Source: DASWOJ01 sp964242415 (GTDB taxonomy: Bacteria; Pseudomonadota; Alphaproteobacteria; Acetobacterales; Acetobacteraceae). From it: a stretch of DNA of 64,000 nucleotides. Shown here piece after piece: positions 57,920 through 64,000 of the stretch (its first letter is position 1; each line of letters opens with the position of its first letter). Under the pieces are notes generated by a model that worked only from the letters and a program-made list of their open reading frames with translations, was not told the DNA's origin and searched no databases. The position numbers and the translations under genes were made by a program. The stretch spans positions 62,001 to 126,000 of the forward strand of contig CAXTAT010000001.1 in the NCBI GenBank assembly GCA_964242415.1. Direction: 5' to 3'.

Positions 57920-58765
57920 ATGAGCCGAATCGCCTTCCAGGGCCTTCGCGGCGCCTATTCGCACCTGGCCTGCCGCACCGCCTATCCCACGCTGGACCCG
58001 CTGCCCTGCCAATCGTTTGAAGTCGCGATGGCCGCCGTGCTCGACGGCGACGCCGAACTGGCCATGCTGCCGTGCGAGAACAGCCTCGCCGGCCGCGTCC
58101 CCGACATGCACGCCCTGTTGCCCGGCAGCGGCCTCTCGCTGGTCGGCGAGCACTTCCAGCGCGTCGAGCACTGCCTGCTGGGCCCGCGCGGCGCCACCCT
58201 GGCCGGGGTGCGGCGCGTCCACTCGCACTCGGTGGCGCTGGGCCAGGTCCGCAACATCCTGCGCGAGCTGCACGCCGAGCCGGTGATCGAGGAGGACACC
58301 GCCGGTGCCGCCAAGCTGGTCGCCGATTGGAACCGCCCCGAGGATGCCGCCATCGCCTCCACCCTGGCCGCCGAGATCTACGGCCTGGACGTGCTGCGCC
58401 CCAACGTGGAGGACGCCGTCCACAACACCACCCGCTTCTACGTCGCCGCCCGCGAGCCGCGCACGCCGCCGCCGGACACGCCGGACCTGATGACCACCTT
58501 CGTGTTCCGTGTCCGCAACGTGCCGGCGGCGCTCTACAAGGCGCTGGGCGGCTTCGCCACCAACGGCGTGAACATAAGCCGTCTCGAAAGCTACATGCTG
58601 GGCGGCCAGTTCACCGCCACCCAGTTCATGTGCGACGCGGACGGCCATCCCGACCAGCCGGCCCTGCACCGCGCCCTGGAGGAACTAGGCTTCTTCTCCC
58701 GTGAGATCAGGGTGTTGGGTGTCTATCCCCGGGCGGCATTCCGGGGGCGCCAGGGCGGGGATTAA
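57920..58765 (+). CDS. pheA: prephenate dehydratase
   Basis: A 281-residue single-function enzyme converting prephenate to phenylpyruvate. Catalytic region features are IAFQGLRGAYSHLA, LPCENSLAGRVPDMH and NTTRFYVAARE (TRF motif). A C-terminal ACT domain (about 190-270) binds phenylalanine, with GVNISRLESYMLGGQF where many have ESRP. No chorismate mutase domain is fused. The 167 bp gap after kdsB is A+T-richer and likely carries the promoter. Confidence 0.95.
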   Translation: MSRIAFQGLRGAYSHLACRTAYPTLDPLPCQSFEVAMAAVLDGDAELAMLPCENSLAGRVPDMHALLPGSGLSLVGEHFQRVEHCLLGPRGATLAGVRRVHSHSVALGQVRNILRELHAEPVIEEDTAGAAKLVADWNRPEDAAIASTLAAEIYGLDVLRPNVEDAVHNTTRFYVAAREPRTPPPDTPDLMTTFVFRVRNVPAALYKALGGFATNGVNISRLESYMLGGQFTATQFMCDADGHPDQPALHRALEELGFFSREIRVLGVYPRAAFRGRQGGD

Positions 58766-58820
58766 GCGGTCGCCACACCAGCCGCCATCTGCCCTGACCC
58801 TGCCGCATCAGGCCGACCAC

Positions 58821-59093
58821 CGTCATTGCGAGCCGCGCTTGCGGCCCGGCAATCCAGGGCCAAGAGCACCGCCCTTGTTGGTGTGAACCGCCTTCGCACG
58901 GCATCTACGTGCCATGATGGAGCCGTTGAGGCATCATCAGCGGACACCATCTCGGCCAGCGGCCTCAACCCCGCGCCAACAGACCAGGCACATGGACACA
59001 GCAAAGCCGATCCAAGCCCGCGCCCCAAACCCTTGCAAGCAACAGGCCGTCCACACCCGGATTGCCGCGCCGCAAGCGCAGCTCGCAATGACG
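58821..59093. repeat. GTCATTGCGAGC palindromic repeat, site 3 (split)
   Basis: The left unit (cgtcattgcgagccgcgctt, from 58821) and right unit (caagcgcagctcgcaatgac, to about 59092) face each other but are about 200 bp apart, unlike the roughly 100 bp sites 1, 2 and 4. The gene-free gap 58766-59221 contains this repeat and unidentified sequence in its middle, perhaps inserted. Confidence 0.75.
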
Positions 59094-59221
59094 GGGCAGG
59101 CATGCCGGCTCCAAACACCCCACGGCTGGCCGAAGTCAGCGCACGCGACGCCAACCGTCTCCGAGACGGAGAGCGAACAGCTTAACGCCGTATGCGCCGG
59201 ACCCGGAGCGTAGTACCCCGA

Positions 59222-59521
59222 TTAACCGCGCGGCTGGCGCATCGGGGCCGTGTTCGAGCCGGGCGGCGGCGTCAAGGCGCCCGGCGGGATCGCGGCGGGC
59301 GGCGGGGGCGGCGTGCCGACCGGATAGCGCGGGCCGGTGTAGTTGCGGTCAAGCTGCATGTCGTTTAGGCGGTCAACCTCGCTATCGCCGGTGTTGTTGC
59401 CCTTGTCGTTGCTGCGGTCGATGTTGCCATAGGGGTTGCGGGCGTTGGCAGCCTGGGCGGCCGGTGCGGCAAACACGGCCACCGCCAGGACGGCGGCAGA
59501 TGCAAGCAGGATGGACTTCAT
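59222..59521 (-). CDS. small exported Pro/Asn-rich protein
   Basis: A 99-residue protein with a signal peptide (MKSILLASAAVLAVAVFAAP, cleavage after AQA). The mature part begins NARNPYGNIDRSNDKGNNTG, contains EVDRLNDMQLDRNYTGP, and ends in a Pro-rich tail (GTPPPPPAAIPPGALTPPPG). Function unknown. GGAG precedes the ATG. Similar small proteins of alphaproteobacteria are often stress- or envelope-related, but that is not shown here. Confidence 0.7.
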   Translation of the reverse strand: MKSILLASAAVLAVAVFAAPAAQAANARNPYGNIDRSNDKGNNTGDSEVDRLNDMQLDRNYTGPRYPVGTPPPPPAAIPPGALTPPPGSNTAPMRQPRG

Positions 59522-59694
59522 GGTAAGGTCTCCTCGATGTTGGCAAGGGCATAACGCCACGGCCAGCGAAACGATGCATCCTGCCGCCGCATCCCGTTTG
59601 CGAAGGCGTCCGCAGGTGCCAGATCGGGTCCACCCTCGGCTGCAATACCCTGCATCACTCGTCCCATCCCGCCGCCGCGGCGTTGAGAAGCGCC

Positions 59695-60294
59695 TCAAAC
59701 CTGGGAGTGCGCCCCCGCCCCGAGCACCGCCTCCCGCATCCGAGCCTGCAAGACGCTGCCCTCGCGCGGCGGCAGCACCAGCGGCGCCGGGCCGGCCCCG
59801 ATCTTGGCCAGGGCAAACAGCAGGCCGGCTTCGTGCATCGCCCGGCACAGCCCCGGCACGTCGCCCGGCGCCACCGCCAGCACCGTCCGCCTGAACCCGG
59901 CGCCGCGCGCGATCGCCACCAGGTCAACGCCATGCGCCGTGTGCGTCTCCTGCATCCCCGTCTCGCCGTACTGCTCGTTGTCCAGCACCAGGATGCCCAG
60001 GTTTGGCGGCTGCCTCACCGCGATGGTCGCCAGCGCCCCCAGGCCCATCAGCATCTCCCCATCCCCGGTGATCACCAGCACCCGCCGCCGCGGCTGCGCC
60101 AGCGCCAGGCCAAGCCCCACCATCGCCGCCCCGCCCATGCCGCCCCACAGCGGCAGGTTCTCCGGCCGGTCCCCTACGGCGGTGATGTCCCAGGCCGGCG
60201 CTCCCAGCCCGGCGATCACCAGCGCATCCCCGCGGTCCGCCAGCACCGCACGGCATAGCTCCCGGCGGTCCAGCCGTTCGTTGGTGTGCGGCAT
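59695..60294 (-). CDS. TPP-dependent decarboxylase, beta-type subunit
   Basis: A 199-residue TPP-binding half-enzyme like sulfopyruvate decarboxylase subunit beta (ComE) or phosphonopyruvate decarboxylase. Features are GLGAPAWDITAVGDRPENLP, LWGGMGGAAMVGLGLALAQP and the diphosphate-Mg motif VITGDGEMLMGLGALATI...NEQYGETG. GGAGG stands before the ATG at 60294. The partner subunit is upstream at 60535, separated by a palindromic repeat. Substrate (sulfo- or phosphonopyruvate or another 2-oxoacid) undecided. Confidence 0.8.
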   Translation of the reverse strand: MPHTNERLDRRELCRAVLADRGDALVIAGLGAPAWDITAVGDRPENLPLWGGMGGAAMVGLGLALAQPRRRVLVITGDGEMLMGLGALATIAVRQPPNLGILVLDNEQYGETGMQETHTAHGVDLVAIARGAGFRRTVLAVAPGDVPGLCRAMHEAGLLFALAKIGAGPAPLVLPPREGSVLQARMREAVLGAGAHSQV

Positions 60295-60397
60295 GCGGTC
60301 AGTTCCCTCCATAGACACCGGCCTTCTCGAACGTTCCATACCAACGGCCCCTTGCTGCGCCCGGCTCACCTGTCCCCTGGTTCGTTATTGCCTCGGC

Positions 60398-60505
60398 CGT
60401 CATCGCAAGCCGCACTTGCGAGGCGGCAATCCAGGGAGCGCAAGACCAAATTTGCAGCCCATGCCCTCCTGCATTGCCACGCCGCAAGCGCGGCTCGCAA
60501 CGATG
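60398..60505. repeat. GTCATTGCGAGC palindromic repeat, site 4
   Basis: A degenerate copy (cgtcatcgcaagccgcactt at left, caagcgcggctcgcaacgat at right) lies between the two subunit genes of the TPP decarboxylase, extending their gap to about 240 bp. Confidence 0.75.
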
Positions 60506-60534
60506 GCGGAGGGCTTGGTGCGGGAGCGTACGGG

Positions 60535-61092
60535 TCACCCCGGAGGGCCATTGGCGCCAGACGTTCCGAACGTCTTGGCGCCCAGCACGCGCTGGCCGAT
60601 CAGCGTCGCGGTCGGACGGCCCGTGTTGAAGGCCAGGCGGAGCATCGCGTCGGCGGTAGGCGCCACGTCCTCTGCCCGGTCGGCGCGGCGCACCACGGCG
60701 CCCATCGCCTCCAGCACCGGCTGCGTCGCCTGGCCCATGGGCACCTGCGCCGGGTTGAACTCGCCCCAGTCGCCGCGCATCGTCACGATCATCGGCAACG
60801 GCGTGCGGTGGGTGACGGCCAGGGACAGCATGTTGACGCAGTTGCCCACGCCCGAGCTTTGCATCAGCAGCACGCCCTTGTCGCCGCCCAGCCAGGCGCC
60901 GAGCAGCAGGGCGACGCCCTCCTCCTCGGTGGTCAGCGTGACGACCTGCATGGCCGGATCACCGAGGCAGCAGCGGATCAGCCGCGCGTGCCCGGCGTCC
61001 GGCACCAGCGCGACCTGGCGGATGCCGTGGGTCCGCAGCAGGTCATGCAGTGCGTCCGGCCAGGTGGCCTGTTCGGTCCCGTGTGCGTCCAT
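60535..61092 (-). CDS. TPP-dependent decarboxylase, alpha-type subunit
   Basis: A 185-residue PYR-domain half-enzyme, the partner of the gene at 59695 (ComD-like). Features are HDLLRTHGIRQVALVPDAGH, VVTLTTEEEGVALLLGAWLG (catalytic Glu), LLMQSSGVGNCVNMLSLAVT and VTMRGDWGEFNPAQVPMGQA, which is typical of sulfopyruvate/phosphonopyruvate decarboxylase alpha chains. The two chains together would make the active tetramer. Confidence 0.8.
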   Translation of the reverse strand: MDAHGTEQATWPDALHDLLRTHGIRQVALVPDAGHARLIRCCLGDPAMQVVTLTTEEEGVALLLGAWLGGDKGVLLMQSSGVGNCVNMLSLAVTHRTPLPMIVTMRGDWGEFNPAQVPMGQATQPVLEAMGAVVRRADRAEDVAPTADAMLRLAFNTGRPTATLIGQRVLGAKTFGTSGANGPPG

Positions 61093-61189
61093 CGTGTCCC
61101 CCTCCTACCCAGGATTAGCGCATTTGCGGCGGGAGCGCCGCCCTCCGTTCCCTCCTGAACAGCGCTAGGCGAGGCGGGTTGATCGCCGG

Positions 61190-61555
61190 CTACTTCCACT
61201 TCGCCGTGCGCCCGCGGGACGTGCGGGTGGGCGCGTGGAAATCGTCGGGCTTGGTCCTCACCCAGGCGACGAAGCGGGCCAGCTCCGGGTCGTCGCGCAA
61301 CAGGGCCGGGTCGGCAAGGCGGCGGGCGATCTCGGCCTCGGTGTAGCGGGCGTGGATGGCCGAGTGGCAAATTTGATGCAGTCGCACGGTGCCAAGGTGG
61401 GCGCCGCCCTTCAGCTTGGGGACCAAGTGGTGTTTGGAGGACTTCGCCCCCAGCGGGATGGGCCGCCCGCATAGCGCGCAACGCGTCTGCTCCTGGAGGT
61501 CTGCCGTGTCCTGTTCGGGTCCCGGCTGCCGCCGGGCCTGGTTCTGCCGTCCCAT
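61190..61555 (-). CDS. HNH endonuclease family protein
   Basis: A 121-residue protein. The zinc-binding CxxC is in TRCALCGRPIPLGAKSS, the catalytic His pair in KHHLVPKLKGGAHLG, and the last part in LHQICHSAIHARYTEAEIAR. This is the compact HNH fold seen in many stand-alone proteins of unknown target. I use the ATG at 61555 (MGRQNQARR). The C-terminus is basic. A frame to 61648 upstream is possible but lacks coding character. Confidence 0.75.
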   Translation of the reverse strand: MGRQNQARRQPGPEQDTADLQEQTRCALCGRPIPLGAKSSKHHLVPKLKGGAHLGTVRLHQICHSAIHARYTEAEIARRLADPALLRDDPELARFVAWVRTKPDDFHAPTRTSRGRTAKWK

Positions 61556-61778
61556 GTATGGAAAATAGGGTTGGAGCTGCGGGGTTGAACCCGCTGTGCC
61601 GTTGAACTTCGATTGCACGCCAAACCCATCGGTCGGCTTGCCATGCAAGCCGTCCCAGGTGGCCGCAGGCTGAAACCCGCTCGGCGAGGCAGGGGCCGTA
61701 TCCGCGCGCCACCAAACAGGCCGCCCAGGGGGTGCCGCCGGTCATGCCGGGTGGCCCCAGCCCTGACCGGCGCCGCCG

Positions 61779-62735
61779 TTAGCTGCTGCCGATCAGGATG
61801 CCGGCCGCCAGCACCAGCGCGCCGCCCAGCATGACCTTCGCGGCGGCGGAGAACGGCGGGGTATCCATGTACTTCCACTGGATCCAGGCAATGGTGAGCA
61901 GCTCCAGCACCGTCACCCCGGCCGCCACCCCGGTGGCGGTCCAGAAGTCCGCGATCAGGAAGGGCAGGGTATGGCCGATGCCGCCGGCAATGGTCATGAG
62001 GCCGCACACCAGCCCGCGCAACAGCGGAGTGCCGCGGCCTGACAGCTTGCCGTCGTCGGCCAACGCCTCGGCGAACCCCATGCTGATGCCAGCGCCCAGC
62101 GACGCCGCCAGGCCGACCAGGAAGGCATCGTGGCTGTTCTGCGTCGCAAACGCCGAGGCGAATACCGGCGCCAGCGTGGACACGGAGCCGTCCATCAGCC
62201 CGACCAGGCCGGGCTGCACGATCTGCAGGATGAAGCGCTTGCGGGCGCCCTCGTCCTCGGCGTCGCGGGCCTCGCCGGGCAGGCGCTTCTGCTCGATGGC
62301 GCCGGCGATGTTCTGGTGCTCCACCTCGGCCGCGGCCAGGTCGCCGAGCAGCTTGCGGATGCCGGCGTCGCTGCTGCGGGCGGCGGCGTCGGAGTAGAAC
62401 TGGCTGGCGTCCACCTCCATCTGCCGGGCCTGGCGGCGCACCGCCTCGATGCCCAGGGGACGGACCTGCCATGCGGGCCGGCGGGCGACGCTGCCGCGCA
62501 CGTCCTGCCGGCGGACCAGCGGGATGTGGCTGCCGAACTTCTCGACGAAGGTGTCGATCAGCAGGCGGCGGTGCTCGCTCTCCTCTAGCGCCATGTCGCC
62601 GAACACCTTGGCGCTGTCGGGATACTCGTCCCGCAGGCTTTCGGCGAAGTCGGCATAGATGCGGCCGTCCTCCTCCTCGCTGCTGATGGCGAGGGCCAGG
62701 ATTTCTTTCTCGTCTAGGTCTGTGAAGATTCTCAT
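61779..62735 (-). CDS. mbfA: membrane-bound ferritin-like iron exporter MbfA
   Basis: A 318-residue fusion. The N-terminal ferritin-like domain (about 1-165) carries two helix pairs with ExxH iron sites (ALAISSEEEDGRIYADFAES, ALEESEHRR and AAAEVEHQN). The C-terminal part (about 175-318) is a VIT1/CCC1-type iron/manganese transporter (QPGLVGLMDGSVSTLAPVFA, GAGISMGFAEALADDG). MbfA exports iron in rhizobia and relatives under Irr control. A GAA-TGC-TTC palindrome lies about 50 bp upstream. Confidence 0.93.
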   Translation of the reverse strand: MRIFTDLDEKEILALAISSEEEDGRIYADFAESLRDEYPDSAKVFGDMALEESEHRRLLIDTFVEKFGSHIPLVRRQDVRGSVARRPAWQVRPLGIEAVRRQARQMEVDASQFYSDAAARSSDAGIRKLLGDLAAAEVEHQNIAGAIEQKRLPGEARDAEDEGARKRFILQIVQPGLVGLMDGSVSTLAPVFASAFATQNSHDAFLVGLAASLGAGISMGFAEALADDGKLSGRGTPLLRGLVCGLMTIAGGIGHTLPFLIADFWTATGVAAGVTVLELLTIAWIQWKYMDTPPFSAAAKVMLGGALVLAAGILIGSS

Positions 62736-62786
62736 AGCCTGTAAATGGCGAACGCGGCCGAAACGATCAAGCCGCTATCGTAATGG

Positions 62787-62801
62787 TGCGAATGCTTCGC
62801 A
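62787..62801. promoter_or_regulatory. TGCGAA-TGC-TTCGCA palindrome upstream of mbfA
   Basis: Two perfect 6 bp arms with a 3 nt centre lie 52-66 bp before the mbfA start. The GAAnnnTTC core recalls Irr boxes (ICE motif), which control mbfA in alphaproteobacteria, but the flanks are G+C-rich where the consensus is A+T-rich. Confidence 0.4.
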
Positions 62802-62813
62802 ACTGCGGAATCA

Positions 62814-63278
62814 TCAGGCAGGCCGGGTGGCGATGTCCTCGGCGAAGCGCAGCAGAGTGCCGTCCGGGTCCTGCACCAGGAACTCACGCTGGCCGCCCTC
62901 CTCGGCGCCGACGCGGTACCAGCTTTCTTGCACCGGCCGGAACAGCGGCCAGCCGGCAGCGTCCAACGCGGCCAGGATCGGAGCAAGGGCGCGAACCGTG
63001 GTCTGAAGGTTGATGCCCCGGCCGAACGGGCGGTCCAGCGGCCCGGTGTCCCAGTTGCCGTTTCGCAAGCACAGCATGACCTGGGCACCATCCCGTTCCA
63101 GGTAGGCGCCGGCGGCAGGACGGTCATAGGCGACGGCACCCAGCAGGCCGCACCAAAAAGCCAGGCTGGCGGCCAGGTCGGACACGCCCAGCTCCGGTAC
63201 CAACACCCCGAAGCCGCCTGCCGGACGGTTGCCGCTGCCCGGCGCGCGGGCGCGGTCCTGCTCGCAGGGCTGCGCCAC
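62814..63278 (-). CDS. VOC-family (glyoxalase/bleomycin-resistance-like) protein
   Basis: A 154-residue protein with one VOC fold made of two beta-alpha-beta units: VLVPELGVSDLAASLAFWCG ... AYLERDGAQVMLCLRNGNWD and GWPLFRPVQESWYRV ... REFLVQDPDGTLLRFAEDIA. The conserved ending DPDGxLLRF is like BLMA-type resistance proteins. It starts with GTG directly after the stop of the binding-protein gene (TAG-GTG), so they form an operon. The ligand is unknown. Confidence 0.85.
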   Translation of the reverse strand: MAQPCEQDRARAPGSGNRPAGGFGVLVPELGVSDLAASLAFWCGLLGAVAYDRPAAGAYLERDGAQVMLCLRNGNWDTGPLDRPFGRGINLQTTVRALAPILAALDAAGWPLFRPVQESWYRVGAEEGGQREFLVQDPDGTLLRFAEDIATRPA

Positions 63279-64000
63279 CTACGCCCGGACCAGCGGGCAC
63301 CCACCCTGGTTCAGCGGCCGGAATGCCTCCTCGGCCGGCGTGGTCGCGACCAGCTTCAGCCCGTCCCATTCGCCCCGGCTTTCCTCCGGCGCCTTGGCCT
63401 GGAACAGGTAGCTCGGGTGGATATGCCGGCCGTCCGCGCGGATGCTGCCCCGGCCGTAGCAGTCGTCGTCCGTCGGCATCGCCTTCATGCGGGCCACCGT
63501 CGCGGCACCGTCCGCCTTGGCCTGCGCCGGGCCGAGGTCCGCCACCGCCTTCAGGTAGTGCAGCGTGGCCGCATAATCCCCTGCCTGCACCATGTTGGGC
63601 CACTGGTTCGGCGTCTTCGGCCGGATGCGGTCCATCCAGGCGCGGGTGCGCGGGTTCAGGTCCCAGTAGAACGCCTCGGTCAGCAGCAGGCCCTGCGCGA
63701 TGGGCAGGCCGACGGCGTGGACGTTGCTGTTGTACATCAGCATCGCCGCGATCCGCATGTCCTTGCTGATGCCGAACTCATGCGCCTGCTTGATGCAGTT
63801 GATGGTGTCGTTGCCCGAGTTGCACAGCCCCAGCACCTTCGCCCCCGACGCCTGCGCCTGCAGCAGCAGCGAGGAGAAGTCGGTCGTGTCCGGGAACGGG
63901 TACTCGCGGCTGCCCAGCACCGTGCCGCCCGCCGCCCGCACCACCGCCGAGGTGTCGCGCTGCAGTTGCTGGCCGAACACGTAGTTGGCGGTGATGAAGT
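63279..64000 (-). CDS. branched-chain amino acid ABC binding protein, 5' truncated
   Basis: The C-terminal about 240 residues of a LivJ-type periplasmic binding protein. The start lies beyond the right edge, and the frame is open to base 64000 (ITANYVFGQQLQRDTSAVVR at the edge). Features are VLGSREYPFPDTTDFSSLLL, KVLGLCNSGNDTINCIKQAH, MYNSNVHAVGLPIAQGLLLT and the end EEAFRPLNQGGCPLVRA with a Cys near the C-terminus. The VOC gene follows without a gap. Confidence 0.88.
   Translation of the reverse strand, partial: FITANYVFGQQLQRDTSAVVRAAGGTVLGSREYPFPDTTDFSSLLLQAQASGAKVLGLCNSGNDTINCIKQAHEFGISKDMRIAAMLMYNSNVHAVGLPIAQGLLLTEAFYWDLNPRTRAWMDRIRPKTPNQWPNMVQAGDYAATLHYLKAVADLGPAQAKADGAATVARMKAMPTDDDCYGRGSIRADGRHIHPSYLFQAKAPEESRGEWDGLKLVATTPAEEAFRPLNQGGCPLVRA

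Noticed and set aside
1..64000. CRISPR arrays or prophage
   Set aside because: No regularly spaced direct repeats of 25-40 bp and no phage structural genes were seen; the repeats present are palindromic or tandem 15 bp units.

Overview
The window is a GC-rich stretch of an alphaproteobacterial chromosome. A Rhodospirillales/Acetobacteraceae-type organism fits best (GC content, an MbfA-type ferritin-like iron exporter, many orphan binding proteins and ABC systems, KDO synthesis), but this is inference and no marker gene settles it. Both ends cut a gene: a MocR-type regulator on the left and a branched-chain amino acid binding protein on the right.

Layout. 0-5 kb: MocR regulator whose PLP lysine position reads Arg, a 215 bp MITE-like element, cspA with a small partner gene, transposase debris, and a divergent lysE/lysR pair. 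5-10 kb: an overlapping surface-glycan operon (two-domain glycosyltransferase, sulfotransferase, methyltransferase). 10-15 kb: IS5 and oxidoreductase remnants, then a polar amino acid ABC importer with fused permease and ATPase, and an alpha/beta hydrolase. 15-25 kb: a catabolic island made of HAD dehalogenase-hyuB-hyuA on the minus strand and tautomerase, old-yellow-enzyme-type dehydrogenase, GntR regulator and class III aminotransferase on the plus strand. Two copies of the palindrome TTGTATACAA mark its promoters. 25-30.5 kb: selA, tRNA-Sec and selB, with a family 5 solute-binding protein gene directly upstream that is read through an in-frame TGA followed by a SECIS-like hairpin. 30.8-34 kb: flavin monooxygenase and urocanate hydratase. 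34-36.2 kb: small envelope genes and a graveyard of gene fragments. 36-42 kb: a molybdenum hydroxylase operon. 42-43 kb: IS remnants. 43-47.6 kb: a phnCDEE-type phosphonate/phosphite importer with a PHO-box-like site, interrupted by an opposing Uma2 gene. 47.6-56 kb: exported superoxide dismutase, MFS transporter, yejABEF importer, hisN-like phosphatase. 56-64 kb: kdsB, pheA, two small exported proteins, a two-subunit TPP decarboxylase, HNH nuclease, MbfA, a VOC protein and the truncated binding protein.

The outstanding item is the probable selenoprotein. The solute-binding protein gene (28946-30433, minus) stays open through one TGA at 29930-29932. A hairpin with a GU-starting apical loop begins 11 nt after it, and the whole Sec insertion machinery (selB, selC, selA) lies directly downstream on the same strand. 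The predicted protein has no signal peptide and no permease neighbours, which is odd for a binding protein.

The window also carries several repeat families: a 215 bp MITE-like element with GCGTTGTTGCA termini, shards of IS5-family transposases with compatible ends, GTCATTGCGAGC palindromic repeats (four sites), and paired CCCTCTCCC/GGGAGAGGG repeats (three sites) that encode the C-terminal tails of two proteins.
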